DNA from: Prauserella shujinwangii
GTDB lineage: Bacteria > Actinomycetota > Actinomycetes > Mycobacteriales > Pseudonocardiaceae
Length of the DNA: 64,000 nt
Direction: 5' to 3'
Assembly: GCF_003001955.1 (NCBI RefSeq)
Contig: NZ_PVNH01000001.1
Coordinates: forward strand, 124,001-188,000
Positions 43,175 to 51,686 of this stretch are shown in pieces. Position numbers and translations under genes: made by a program. Each line of letters opens with the position of its first letter. The stretch's first letter is position 1. Below the pieces are notes generated by a model. That model searched no databases. It was not told the DNA's origin and saw only the letters and a list, made by a program, of their open reading frames with translations.

Positions 43175-44346
43175 CCGGCCTGTTCGCGCCGGCGCGGCTG
43201 GGCCCCGTGCCGCTGCGCAACCGGATCATCAAGGCCGCCACGTTCGAGGGCCGCACCCCGCACGCCCTCGTCACCGACGACCTCGTCGAGTTCCACCGCG
43301 CCACCGCACGCGGCGGCGCCGGCCTGACCACCGTCGCCTACTGCGCGGTGAGCCCCGAGGGCCGCACCCACCGGCACCAGCTCTGGCTGCGCCCCGAGGC
43401 GGTCGCCGGGTTGCGCGGGCTGACCGACGCCGTGCACGCCGAGGGCGCCGCGGTGGCCGCGCAGATCGGGCACGCGGGCCCGGTGGCCAACGCCGCCTCC
43501 AACCGGGCGCCCGCGATCGCGCCCACCCGCATGTTCTCCCCGCTCGGGATGCGCCTCACCCGGGCGGCGACGGAGGCCGACCTCGACCGGATCGTCGCCG
43601 CGCACGCCGGGGCGGCCCGGCTCGCCTACGAGTCCGGGTTCGACGCCGTCGAGATCCATTGCGGACACAACTACCTGGCGAGCGCGTTCCTCAGTCCACG
43701 GCTGAACACCCGCACCGACTCCTACGGCGGCAGCCTCGCCAACCGCGCCCGCTTCCCGCTGGCCGTCACGAGAGCCGTGCGCGACGCCGTCGGCGACCGG
43801 ATGGCGATCACCGTGAAGCTCAACATGGACGACGGCGTGCCCGGCGGGTTCTGGCTCGACGAGAGCCTGCAACTGGCCCGCTGGTTCGAGCGGGACGGCA
43901 CGGTGGACGCCCTGCAGCTCACGGCGGGCAGCTCGCTGCTCAACCCGATGTACCTGTTCACCGGCGACGCGCCGGTGCGCGAGTTCGCCGCCGCGTTCCC
44001 CCCTCCGCTGCGCTGGGGCATCCGGCTGGGCGGGCGGGCGTTCCTGCGCGAGTACCCGTTCCGGGAGGCCTACCTGCTGGAGCGGGCGCGGCAGTTCCGG
44101 CACGAGACGGCGCTGCCGCTGATCCTGCTCGGCGGCATCACGCGCCGGGAGACGATGGAGGCCGCGCTGGCCGAGGGCTTCGCCTTCGTCGCGATGGCGC
44201 GGGCGCTGCTGCGCGAGCCAGGCCTGCCGCGCCGCCTCGAGGCCGAACCAGGCGCGCGGTCCCTGTGCGTGCACTGCAACAAGTGCATGCCGACCATCTA
44301 CCGGCGCACCCGTTGTGTGCTGGCCGCCGAGGCGCCCGGGCAGTGA
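43171..44346 (+). CDS. Old Yellow Enzyme-type NADH:flavin oxidoreductase with C-terminal Fe-S motif
   Basis: 391 residues from GTG 43171. FMN-binding TIM barrel: GPVPLRNRIIKAATFEGRTP, AAQIGHAGPVANAASNRAP, then VEIHCGHNYLASAFLSPRLN and NTRTDSYGGSLANRARFPL. A GGITRRETMEAAL phosphate site and a Cys-rich end, CVHCNKCMPTIYRRTRC, follow; the spacing suggests a [4Fe-4S] cluster as in the long OYE/enoate-reductase group. It reduces enones or related compounds. It is translationally coupled to tetR and lies near an SDR, suggesting a small catabolic route. Confidence 0.9.
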   Translation: MTGLFAPARLGPVPLRNRIIKAATFEGRTPHALVTDDLVEFHRATARGGAGLTTVAYCAVSPEGRTHRHQLWLRPEAVAGLRGLTDAVHAEGAAVAAQIGHAGPVANAASNRAPAIAPTRMFSPLGMRLTRAATEADLDRIVAAHAGAARLAYESGFDAVEIHCGHNYLASAFLSPRLNTRTDSYGGSLANRARFPLAVTRAVRDAVGDRMAITVKLNMDDGVPGGFWLDESLQLARWFERDGTVDALQLTAGSSLLNPMYLFTGDAPVREFAAAFPPPLRWGIRLGGRAFLREYPFREAYLLERARQFRHETALPLILLGGITRRETMEAALAEGFAFVAMARALLREPGLPRRLEAEPGARSLCVHCNKCMPTIYRRTRCVLAAEAPGQ

Positions 44347-44370
44347 ACGCCACCTTCGTGCCGCCTGCGC

Positions 44371-45528
44371 TCACCGGGGGAGGCCGCCGCGGGCCACCAG
44401 CTGGGCGGCGATGACGTTCCGCTGGATCTCGTTGGTGCCCTCGCCGACGATCATGAGCGGCGCGTCCCGGAAGTACCGCTCGACGTCGAACTCGGTGGAG
44501 TAGCCGTACCCGCCGTGCACCCGGACGGCCGACAGGGCGATCTCCATGGCCGTCTCGGACGCGAACAGCTTCGCCATCCCGGCCTCCAGGTCGCTGCGCC
44601 GCCCGCTGTCGTAGCAGCGCGCCGCGTGCAGCACGAGCTGCCGCGCGGCGCTGTAGCGGGTCGCCATGTCGGCGAGCTGGTTGCCCACCGACTGGTGCCG
44701 CCAGATCGGCTTGCCGAAACTCTCCCGCTGCTGGGCGTAGGCGAGCGAGTCGTCGAGCGCGGCCCTGGCGACGCCGAGCGCGCGGGCGGCCACCTGGATG
44801 CGGCCGATCTCCAGCCCCTTCATCATCTGGGTGAACCCCTGGCCCTCCTCGCCGCCGAGCAGCGCGGCCCGGGGAGCGCGGTACCCCGCGAACGACAGCT
44901 CGCAGGTCTCGACGCCCTTGTAGCCGAGCTTGGACAGATCCCGCGAGACCGCCAGTCCCTCGCCGTGCTCGGCGAGCAGGATACCGATGCCGGCGTGCGG
45001 GGGAGTGGCCGCCGGATCGGTCTTGCACAGCAGCGCGATGACGCCCGCCCGCCGCGCGTTGCTGATCCAGGTCTTCGTGCCGTCGACCACGTAGTCCTCG
45101 CCGTCCCGGCGCGCGGTGGTGGTGATCGCCTGCAGGTCGGAACCGCCGCCGGGCTCGGTGAGCGCCATGGCCGCACGGATCTCGCCCGTCGCCATCCTCG
45201 GGAGGTACCGCGCGCGCTGGCCGGGGGTGCCGAAGCGGGCGAGCAGCGTGGCCACGACGGAGTGGCCGCCCATCGCCCCGGCGAGACTCATCCAGCCGCG
45301 CGCCAGCTCCTCGGTGACCCGCGCGAAGCACGGCGCCGACACGGCGACCCCGCCGTAGGCCCGCGGCACGGCGAGCCCGAACACGCCGAGGCCCTTCATC
45401 CGCTCGATCAGCCGCTCCGGGTAGACGTCGCCGTGTTCCAGCTCGCGCACCACCGGGCGCACGTCCCGGTCGACGAACGCGCGCACGGTCGCGACGATCG
45501 CCTCTTCCTCGTCGGCCAGCGGGTCCAT
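44371..45528 (-). CDS. acyl-CoA dehydrogenase
   Basis: 385 residues from ATG 45528. All ACAD domains are present: helical N terminus, MALTEPGGGSDLQAITTTAR in the middle (FAD and substrate loop), VDGTKTWISNARRAGVIALL, and the C-terminal helical domain with RESFGKPIWRHQSVGNQLAD and VHGGYGYSTEFDVERYFRDA. The catalytic Glu lies in VGEGTNEIQRN. It oxidises an acyl-CoA at the alpha-beta bond, passing electrons to ETF. It is convergent with the OYE gene; no other beta-oxidation gene is near. Confidence 0.95.
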   Translation of the reverse strand: MDPLADEEEAIVATVRAFVDRDVRPVVRELEHGDVYPERLIERMKGLGVFGLAVPRAYGGVAVSAPCFARVTEELARGWMSLAGAMGGHSVVATLLARFGTPGQRARYLPRMATGEIRAAMALTEPGGGSDLQAITTTARRDGEDYVVDGTKTWISNARRAGVIALLCKTDPAATPPHAGIGILLAEHGEGLAVSRDLSKLGYKGVETCELSFAGYRAPRAALLGGEEGQGFTQMMKGLEIGRIQVAARALGVARAALDDSLAYAQQRESFGKPIWRHQSVGNQLADMATRYSAARQLVLHAARCYDSGRRSDLEAGMAKLFASETAMEIALSAVRVHGGYGYSTEFDVERYFRDAPLMIVGEGTNEIQRNVIAAQLVARGGLPR

Positions 45529-45619
45529 CGGCCGTCCCCCTCGCGCTCGGTGCCGGGTCCGCCCGAGGGTACGGCGCGGGCACCGTAACGTCCGCGCCGT
45601 GCACACCGAGAGACCATCC

Positions 45620-46024
45620 GTGAGACGCCGGGACACCATCACCGCATGCCTCGCCGCCGCCCTGCTGACGGCCGGATGCGCCGCTCCGGGCACGCCACCG
45701 GGCGCGCCCGCCACGGTCACGGTGACCGCGAGCGGGCCCGCCGGCCCCGATCCGGATCCGCCGGTGGAGAGCACGCCGGAGCGGGCGCCGAGCACGGCGG
45801 AGCTGATCACCGTCCCGGACGTCGCGGGGATGAACCATCAGAAGGCGCAGGACACGATGCAGGCGGCGGGCCTGTTCAACCTGCGTGAGGTGGACGGCAC
45901 CGGGCAGGGCCGGATGCTGGTCTGGGACCGCAACTGGGTCCAGGTCGGCCAGGACCCGCCCGCGGGAACGCGGGTGCCACCCGGGACCGTCGTCACCCTC
46001 ACGGCGGTCAAGTACACCGACTGA
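45620..46024 (+). CDS. lipoprotein with one PASTA domain
   Basis: 134 residues from GTG 45620 (GAGAG upstream); a GTG at 45599 is the alternative. The N terminus is a lipoprotein signal with lipobox LLTAGC. A Pro/Thr/Ala-rich linker leads to one PASTA domain: ITVPDVAGMNHQKAQDTMQA, then AGLFNLREVDGTGQ and the closing PAGTRVPPGTVVTLTAVKY. PASTA domains bind muropeptides or beta-lactams; this protein is anchored outside the membrane. It stands alone. Confidence 0.85.
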   Translation: MRRRDTITACLAAALLTAGCAAPGTPPGAPATVTVTASGPAGPDPDPPVESTPERAPSTAELITVPDVAGMNHQKAQDTMQAAGLFNLREVDGTGQGRMLVWDRNWVQVGQDPPAGTRVPPGTVVTLTAVKYTD

Positions 46025-46089
46025 CCGCCGGCCACCGGCGGCGGGTAGCCTCGTCAGTAGTTGAGCGTTGAACTAGACGAGGAGCCGTG

Positions 46090-47166
46090 ATGCAGTTCGG
46101 GATCTTCACCGTCGGCGACGTCACCCCGGACCCCACCACCGGGCGCGCGCCGACCGAGGCCGAGCGGATCAAGGCGATGGTGACCATCGCGCAGAAGGCC
46201 GAGGAGGTGGGGCTCGACGTCTTCGCGACGGGGGAGCACCACAACCCGCCGTTCGTGCCGTCGTCGCCGACCACGATGCTCGGCTACGTCGCCGCGCGCA
46301 CCGAGCGGCTGATCCTGTCCACCGCGACGACGCTCATCACCACCAACGACCCGGTGAAGATCGCCGAGGACTACGCGATGCTGCAGCACCTGGCCGACGG
46401 CCGGGTGGACCTCATGCTGGGGCGCGGCAACACCCCGCCGGTCTATCCGTGGTTCGGCCAGGACATCCGTCAGGGCATCCCGCTCGCCATCGAGAACTAC
46501 CACTTGCTGCACCGGTTGTGGCGGGAGGACGTCGTGGACTGGGAGGGCCGGTTCCGCACCCCGCTGCGGGGCTTCACCGCGACACCCCGCCCGCTGGACG
46601 GCGTGCCGCCGTTCGTCTGGCACGGCTCCATTCGCAGCCCCGAGATCGCCGAGCAGGCCGCCTATTACGGCGACGGGTTCTTCGCCAACCACATCTTCTG
46701 GCCCAAGGAGCACTTCATCCGGCTGGTCGGCCTGTACCGGGAGCGGTTCGAGCACCACGGGCACGGCACCGCCGACCAGGCGATCGTCGGCCTGGGCGGG
46801 CAGGTGTTCCTGCGCGAGCGCTCGCAGGACGCCGTGGCCGAGTTCCGGCCCTACTTCGACCACGCGCCCGTCTACGGCGGCGGGCCTTCGCTGGAGGAGT
46901 TCACCGAGCAGACGCCGCTGACCGTGGGCAGCCCGCAGGAGGCGATCGACAAGACCCTCACCTTCCGCGAGCACTTCGGCGACTACCAGCGGCAGCTGTT
47001 CCTGGTCGACCACGCCGGACTGCCGCTGAAGACCGTGCTCGAGCAGCTGGACCTGCTCGGCGAGCGGGTCGTGCCCGTCCTGCGGGCGGAGCTGGACGCG
47101 CGGCGCCCGGCGCACGTGCCGGACGCGCCCACGCACGCCAGCCTGCGCGCGGCCGCCGCGCGGTGA
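46090..47166 (+). CDS. LLM-class flavin-dependent oxidoreductase (CE1758-like)
   Basis: 358 residues from ATG 46090 (GAGGAGCC upstream). Luciferase-like barrel: QFGIFTVGDVTPDPTTGRAP, AEEVGLDVFATGEHHNPPFV, AARTERLILSTATTLITTND, then DLMLGRGNTPPVYPWFGQD and FVWHGSIRSPEIAEQAAYYG. The block ATGEHHNPPF with two His is typical of the FMN-dependent CE1758 sub-group. An alkanal- or xenobiotic-monooxygenase-like role is possible; the substrate is unknown. The 3' end has been copied 213 bp downstream, with short tandem repeats in between. Confidence 0.88.
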   Translation: MQFGIFTVGDVTPDPTTGRAPTEAERIKAMVTIAQKAEEVGLDVFATGEHHNPPFVPSSPTTMLGYVAARTERLILSTATTLITTNDPVKIAEDYAMLQHLADGRVDLMLGRGNTPPVYPWFGQDIRQGIPLAIENYHLLHRLWREDVVDWEGRFRTPLRGFTATPRPLDGVPPFVWHGSIRSPEIAEQAAYYGDGFFANHIFWPKEHFIRLVGLYRERFEHHGHGTADQAIVGLGGQVFLRERSQDAVAEFRPYFDHAPVYGGGPSLEEFTEQTPLTVGSPQEAIDKTLTFREHFGDYQRQLFLVDHAGLPLKTVLEQLDLLGERVVPVLRAELDARRPAHVPDAPTHASLRAAAAR

Positions 47167-47292
47167 CGGAGCGGCATGGTGACCGGGCCGCACGGTGACG
47201 GGGCGGCATTGGTGACGGGGCGGCATTGGTGACCGGGCGGCATTGGTGACGGGGCCGCACGGTGACGGGGCGGCATGGTGACCGGGCCGGAC
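47162..47292 (+). repeat. 16-17-bp tandem repeat, eight units
   Basis: Eight units of GGTGACGGGGCGGCAT(T), or with GACCGGGCCGCAC, run from the stop codon of the LLM gene. At 47342-47365 a 24-base segment of the LLM gene's own 3' end (47129-47152) appears again without change. I see no gene in 47167-47438. Confidence 0.85.
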
Positions 47293-47438
47293 GGTGCCAC
47301 GGGACTGGGGTGTCGTGCTTCGCGCGTATGCGGAGTGGGGTCCACGCACGCCAGCCTGCGCGCGGTGGTCGTGTGGTGACCGGACGGCCCGGTGACCGGG
47401 CGCCCGGCGCCACGGGGGCCGTCGGGCACACTGGCGCC

Positions 47439-47924
47439 ATGCACGTCCGCGAAGCCACCGCCGCCGACTGGCCCGCGATCTGGCCGTTCCTGCGGCGCAT
47501 CGTCGCCGAGGGCACCACCTACACGCTGCCGCGCGACCTGGGCGAGGACGCGGCGCGGGCGATGTGGATGCTCGACCCGCCCGGCCGCACGGTCGTCGCG
47601 GAGGACGGCGGCGTGGTCGTCGGCTCGGCGAAGGTGTGCCCCAACTACCAGGGGCCCGCCGCGCACGTCGCCAACGCGAGTTTCCTGGTCGACCCCGGCC
47701 ACGGCGGTCGCGGCGCGGGCCGCGCGCTCGGCGAGTACGTGCTCGACCTGGCCCGTGCGGACGGCTACCGCGCGATGCAGTTCAACGCCGTGGTCGAGAC
47801 CAACACCCGGGCGGTGGCGCTGTGGCGCTCGCTCGGCTTCGAGATCGTGGGCACGGTGCCCGAGGCGTTCCGGCACCCGGAGCACGGCTACGTCGGCCTG
47901 CACGTCATGCACCGCAGGCTCTGA
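47439..47924 (+). CDS. GNAT-family N-acetyltransferase
   Basis: 161 residues from ATG 47439. GNAT fold: MHVREATAADWPAIWPFLRR, AEDGGVVVGSAKVCPNYQGP, then the acetyl-CoA loop DPGHGGRGAGRALGEYVLDL and NAVVETNTRAVALWRSLGFE, with the C-terminal GTVPEAFRHPEHGYV. The target may be an amine of a small molecule or protein. It is convergent with the mscS gene, 14 bp apart. Confidence 0.92.
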   Translation: MHVREATAADWPAIWPFLRRIVAEGTTYTLPRDLGEDAARAMWMLDPPGRTVVAEDGGVVVGSAKVCPNYQGPAAHVANASFLVDPGHGGRGAGRALGEYVLDLARADGYRAMQFNAVVETNTRAVALWRSLGFEIVGTVPEAFRHPEHGYVGLHVMHRRL

Positions 47925-47938
47925 CGCGCCCCCGCGGC

Positions 47939-48874
47939 TCAGCCCTGCTGGGCCGCGCCCGCCCCGGTCACCGGCAGCACCGGGTAGGCCACCTTGATCC
48001 CGGCTCGGTCGAGGGCGCCCTTGAGGTGGCCCCGCAGGGCCCGGCCCAGCGCCCACTGCTCGCCGGGCTGCGTGGTGACCAGCACCCGCACGGTCACCGC
48101 GCCGTTGCCGATGGCCACGACCCCGCTGATCTCCGGTGCCCCCACGATCTTCGCCGCGTACTCGGGGTCCTGGGCGAACTCCTCGATGCTGCGCCGGATG
48201 ACGTCCTTGGCGCCGTCGACGTCGACCGAGTAGTCCAGCGGCAGCTCGACGACGGCGTTGGCCCAGTCCTGGTTCATGTTGCAGACGCGCAGGATCTCGC
48301 CGTTGCGCACGTACCACAGTCCGCCGTTGAGGTCGCGGATCTTCGTGATGCGCAGGGTGACCGCCTCGACGGTCCCGACCGCGTCCCCCGCGTCGATCAC
48401 GTCGCCGACGCCGTACTGGTCCTCGACCATCATGAACAGGCCGGACAGGAAGTCCTGCACGAGGCTCTGCGCGCCGAACCCGATCGCCAGGCCGAGAACG
48501 CCCGCGCTGGCCAGGATCGGGGCGATGTCGATGCCGACCTGGCTGAGGACCGTCACGAACGCGACGCCGAAGATCACGAACGTCGAGACGCTCTTGAGCA
48601 CCGAGGCGATCGTCCGCGCCCGCTGCCGCTGGCGCTCGCCGCGCGAGGTCTCGGCCGCGTGGACGATCCGGCCGCCCACCCGGGAGCGGTTGAGCCGCTC
48701 GCGGGAGCTGACCATGCGCCGGGTCAGCTGGTCGATGACGCGGCCGACGACCGCGCGCAGCACGAGCGCGACGACCACGACGATCGCGATGTTGATCGCA
48801 CCGGAGATCAGTCCGCTGGCGTTCTGGTCGAGCCAGGTGCTGACCGGGTCGGCCTGCGCCGCCGGCATGGGCAT
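47939..48874 (-). CDS. MscS-family mechanosensitive ion channel
   Basis: 311 residues from ATG 48874 (GAGAGGAG upstream). Membrane helices: GAINIAIVVVVALVLRAVVG, VSTFVIFGVAFVTVLSQVG and the pore helix SAGVLGLAIGFGAQSLVQDF, followed by the MscS beta domain LSGLFMMVEDQYGVGDVIDA and TLRITKIRDLNGGLWYVRNG. It releases solutes under hypo-osmotic shock in the plasma membrane. Confidence 0.94.
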   Translation of the reverse strand: MPMPAAQADPVSTWLDQNASGLISGAINIAIVVVVALVLRAVVGRVIDQLTRRMVSSRERLNRSRVGGRIVHAAETSRGERQRQRARTIASVLKSVSTFVIFGVAFVTVLSQVGIDIAPILASAGVLGLAIGFGAQSLVQDFLSGLFMMVEDQYGVGDVIDAGDAVGTVEAVTLRITKIRDLNGGLWYVRNGEILRVCNMNQDWANAVVELPLDYSVDVDGAKDVIRRSIEEFAQDPEYAAKIVGAPEISGVVAIGNGAVTVRVLVTTQPGEQWALGRALRGHLKGALDRAGIKVAYPVLPVTGAGAAQQG

Positions 48875-49028
48875 GCTCTGCTCCTCTCCCTCCGCGGTCC
48901 CCCGCGGGGCGAGGGTGACACGAGCCGGCTGGAGCCGCCGGACGCGGGGTCGCGACCGGGTGGGACCCACCACACCGGACCGCGGGCGAGCGTGCCGCTA
49001 CCGTGGGCGATCAAGGGGGTGAGCCGCC

Positions 49029-50036
49029 ATGACGGGGACCGTGGGCACGACGGGTGCCGCGCGCGGGTCCGCGGGGAGGCCGGCGCGCTCGTGGTTGCGG
49101 CCGCGTGTGGTGCTGCGGGTGGCGTGCCTGCTCGCGCTCGCCGGGGTGGCCGCGCTGCTCGTGGTCCGCTTCGCCGGGCTCGACGACGGCACCTACCTCG
49201 CGATCCCGGTGTCCGGACTGCCGTACGTCGCGGCGGTGTCGGTCGTGCTGCTGCTGGTGACCCTGCCGCTGCGCTCCCCGGCGCTGGTGCTGACCGCGCT
49301 GGCGCTCGTCGTCGTCCAGCTGGCCCTGCTGACACCGCGGTTCGTCGCGGACGGCACCGACATCCCGCCGGAGGCGCCGACGCTGCGCGTGGCCACCAGC
49401 AACACGCTGCGCGGCGGCGCCGACCCGCACGCCCTCGTCGACCTGGTGCGCGAGCAGCGGATCGACGTGCTCGCCGTGCAGGAGTTCACCAGCCACGACG
49501 CGGTGCGGGCACTGGACGACGCGGGGATGTGGGAGCTGATGCCCTACCGCGAGCTGCACCCCGAGATCGACACCTCGATCTACTCCCGGCTGCCGCTGCG
49601 GGACGCGGGCCTGCTGGACGCGCCCACCACCTGGCCGCAGACGGCCGCGACGGCGCGGGTCGGTGGCCGGGACGTGCGGCTGGTGGCCGTGCACCTGTAC
49701 TACCCGTACGGCGACCCCGGGCGGTGGGCCCGCGACCTGGCCGCGCTGCGGGGCGCCGCCGGACCGGACGTCGTCCTGCTGGGCGACTTCAACGCCACCC
49801 TCGATCACACGCCGATGCGCGAGCTGCTCGCCGGGGGCCTGACCGACGCGCACGCCGAGCTCGGGCACGGCTGGGCGCCGACGTGGCCCGCCCGGGGGAC
49901 GTTCCCGCCGCTGCTGCAGCTGGACCACGTGCTGTACGGCTCCGGCCTGGCGGCGGTGTCGGTGAGCGAGCACGTCGTGCCCGGCACCGACCACCACGCC
50001 GTCGTGGCTGAGCTGGCCGTACTGCCCCGGGGGTGA
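49029..50036 (+). CDS. membrane-anchored endonuclease/exonuclease/phosphatase (EEP) family protein
   Basis: 335 residues. Three hydrophobic helices occupy about 28-105 (LRVACLLALAGVAALLVVRF, YVAAVSVVLLLVTLPL, ALVLTALALVVVQLALL). The rest is an EEP domain: TLRVATSNTLRGGADPHALV, DVLAVQEFTSHDAVRALD, VVLLGDFNATLDHTPMREL, and the final LDHVLYG and GTDHHAVVAEL. Metal and catalytic Asn, Glu, Asp and His are all present. The domain faces the outside in such proteins. The substrate may be a nucleic acid or a phospholipid. Confidence 0.9.
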   Translation: MTGTVGTTGAARGSAGRPARSWLRPRVVLRVACLLALAGVAALLVVRFAGLDDGTYLAIPVSGLPYVAAVSVVLLLVTLPLRSPALVLTALALVVVQLALLTPRFVADGTDIPPEAPTLRVATSNTLRGGADPHALVDLVREQRIDVLAVQEFTSHDAVRALDDAGMWELMPYRELHPEIDTSIYSRLPLRDAGLLDAPTTWPQTAATARVGGRDVRLVAVHLYYPYGDPGRWARDLAALRGAAGPDVVLLGDFNATLDHTPMRELLAGGLTDAHAELGHGWAPTWPARGTFPPLLQLDHVLYGSGLAAVSVSEHVVPGTDHHAVVAELAVLPRG

Positions 50037-50063
50037 GCGACGCGGCTCGCGCGTCGCCCACCC
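50031..50063. terminator. bidirectional hairpin between EEP and esterase genes
   Basis: GGGTGAGCGACGC (50031-50043) pairs with GCGTCGCCCACCC (50051-50063) with one mismatch. The left arm contains the TGA stop of the EEP gene. It lies between convergent genes. Confidence 0.72.
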
Positions 50064-50077
50064 CGGAGCCGGGCCGG

Positions 50078-51052
50078 TCAGGCGGTGCCGAACGCGGTCC
50101 GCAGAGCGGCGCTCGCCTGCCCGATGGCGGCCTCGGCGGCGTGGGTCTCGCGCAGCGCGTTGAGCATCACGAAGTCGTGGATGGTGCCGAGGTACCGCAC
50201 GGCGGTCACCGGCACCCCCGCCTGCCGCAGCTTCGCGGCGTAGGCCTCGCCCTCGTCCCGCAGCACGTCCGCCTCGGCGGTGATGACCAGCGCGGGCGGC
50301 AGCCCGGCCAGGTCGTCGACGGTGGCGCGCAGCGGTGAGGCGGTGATCTCGGCGCGCCGCGCGGGGTCGGGCAGGTACTGGTCGAGGAACCAGCGCATGC
50401 CCTCGGTGGTGAGGAAGTACCCGCCCGCGCCGAACCGGCGGTAGGACTCGGTCGGCGACTCCAGGGTGGTGTCGGTGACCGGGTAGAACAGCACCTGCTG
50501 CAGGAAGCGCACGTCGCCGCGCTGCTTGGCGAGCAGGGTCACCGCGGCGGCCATGTTGCCGCCGGCCGAGTCGCCCGCGATGGCGATGCGCGACGGGTCC
50601 AGGTCGTGCTCGGCGCCGTGCCGGGCCACCCAGGCGGCCACGGCGTAGTTCTCCTCGACGGCGACGGGGTAGCGCGCTTCGGGGGAGCGGCTGTACTCCG
50701 GGAACACCACGGCCGCCCCTGCGCCCACGGCCAGCTCACGGACCAGCCGGTCGTGGGTGTGGGAGTTGCCGAACACCCAGCCCGCGCCGTGCAGGTAGAC
50801 CAGCACGGGCAGCGGGCCGGAGCTGCCCGCGGGGCGGAGGATGCGGACGTCGACGTCCCCGTCCGGCCCGCCGGGCACGGTGAGGTCGGTGATGTCCACG
50901 TCGGGTCTGGCGATGTCGCCGGACTGCACCTCGTCGACGGTCCGGCGGCCCTCGGCGGGGCCCAGCTCGTACAGGAACGGCGGTTGCGCGGTGGCCTCCA
51001 CGAAGGCCTGTGCCGCGGGTTCGAGGGACAGCTGGTGCGGGTTGGCGGTCAT
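50078..51052 (-). CDS. HSL-family alpha/beta-hydrolase (esterase/lipase)
   Basis: 324 residues from ATG 51052. Hormone-sensitive-lipase family: oxyanion motif YLHGAGWVFGN (usually HGGGW), nucleophile Ser in IAGDSAGGNMAAAV, the acid Asp in ITAEADVLRDEGEAY and the His in LGTIHDFVMLN. It hydrolyses short esters. It is divergent from an OhrR-type regulator gene, with a 32-bp palindrome between; this replaces the usual ohr peroxidase gene as OhrR's neighbour, so it may be an oxidative-stress-induced esterase. Confidence 0.93.
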   Translation of the reverse strand: MTANPHQLSLEPAAQAFVEATAQPPFLYELGPAEGRRTVDEVQSGDIARPDVDITDLTVPGGPDGDVDVRILRPAGSSGPLPVLVYLHGAGWVFGNSHTHDRLVRELAVGAGAAVVFPEYSRSPEARYPVAVEENYAVAAWVARHGAEHDLDPSRIAIAGDSAGGNMAAAVTLLAKQRGDVRFLQQVLFYPVTDTTLESPTESYRRFGAGGYFLTTEGMRWFLDQYLPDPARRAEITASPLRATVDDLAGLPPALVITAEADVLRDEGEAYAAKLRQAGVPVTAVRYLGTIHDFVMLNALRETHAAEAAIGQASAALRTAFGTA

Positions 51053-51103
51053 GCGGTGCTCCTCGGGTGCTGAGTGGGTGGTGCGGACAGGAAGAACAGT
51101 AGA

Positions 51104-51135
51104 GCGCAGTTGAATTGTGCACAACTAAATTGCGC
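51104..51135. promoter_or_regulatory. 32-bp OhrR operator candidate
   Basis: Core TTGTGCACAA (51115-51124) is a perfect palindrome; outer arms GCGCAGTT (51104-51111) and AATTGCGC (51128-51135) are inverted around the same centre with one mismatch. It lies between the esterase and ohrR starts and is AT-richer than the surroundings. Confidence 0.82.
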
Positions 51136-51222
51136 CCGATGAGATGATGGCCACTTCATTTGCGTCCGGCCCCCTGCTGCGGCAGCATGGGCTGACTGGG
51201 CAGTTACCGAGAAGGAGGTCCC

Positions 51223-51681
51223 ATGGCGGTCGACGCGGCCACCCCCCGGCTCGACGAGCAGGTGTGCTTCGCCCTGCACGCGGCCTCGCGCGCCGTCACC
51301 GCGCTGTACCGGCCGCTGCTCGACGACCTCGGCCTCACCTACCCGCAGTACCTGGTGATGCTGGACCTGTGGGAGCACGGCGACCGGGGCGTGAAGGAGC
51401 TCGGAAAGGCGCTGTCGCTGGACTCCGGCACGCTGTCGCCGCTGCTCAAGCGGCTGGAGAAGGCCGGCCTGGTGCGCCGCGAGCGCCGCGGCGACGACGA
51501 GCGCTCCGTGCGGGTCACGCTCACCGGGGACGGCGACCGGCTCCGCGACAAGGCGGTGCCGCTGCCCGGTCTCGTCGGGGACGCGATGGGCCTCGACGCG
51601 GCGCAGCTGGACGAGCTGCGGGTCACGCTGAACCGGCTGACCGACTCGGTGACCCGCTACCGGACCGGCCTCGGTTCCTGA
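51223..51681 (+). CDS. ohrR: OhrR-type MarR regulator (organic peroxide sensor)
   Basis: 152 residues, ATG with AGGAGG upstream. The N-terminal block LDEQVCFALHAASRAVTALY holds the reactive Cys that defines OhrR; PLLDDLGLTYPQYLVMLDLW then SLDSGTLSPLLKRLEKAGLV and RRGDDERSVRVTLT form the winged helix. The peroxide-sensing Cys makes it a one-Cys (or thiol-mixed) sensor; no second Cys is visible. It should repress itself and the divergent esterase through the 32-bp palindrome. No ohr gene is in the window. Confidence 0.9.
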   Translation: MAVDAATPRLDEQVCFALHAASRAVTALYRPLLDDLGLTYPQYLVMLDLWEHGDRGVKELGKALSLDSGTLSPLLKRLEKAGLVRRERRGDDERSVRVTLTGDGDRLRDKAVPLPGLVGDAMGLDAAQLDELRVTLNRLTDSVTRYRTGLGS

Positions 51682-51686
51682 CCCGG

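Noticed and set aside
47164-47438. Coding minus-strand frame rich in PVTNAAPSP-like repeats
   Set aside because: It is the antisense reading of the 16-17-bp tandem repeat and has no start context.
48875-48973. 33-residue N-terminal extension of the MscS protein
   Set aside because: Arg/Pro-rich and without a ribosome site, while ATG 48874 has GAGAGGAG upstream.
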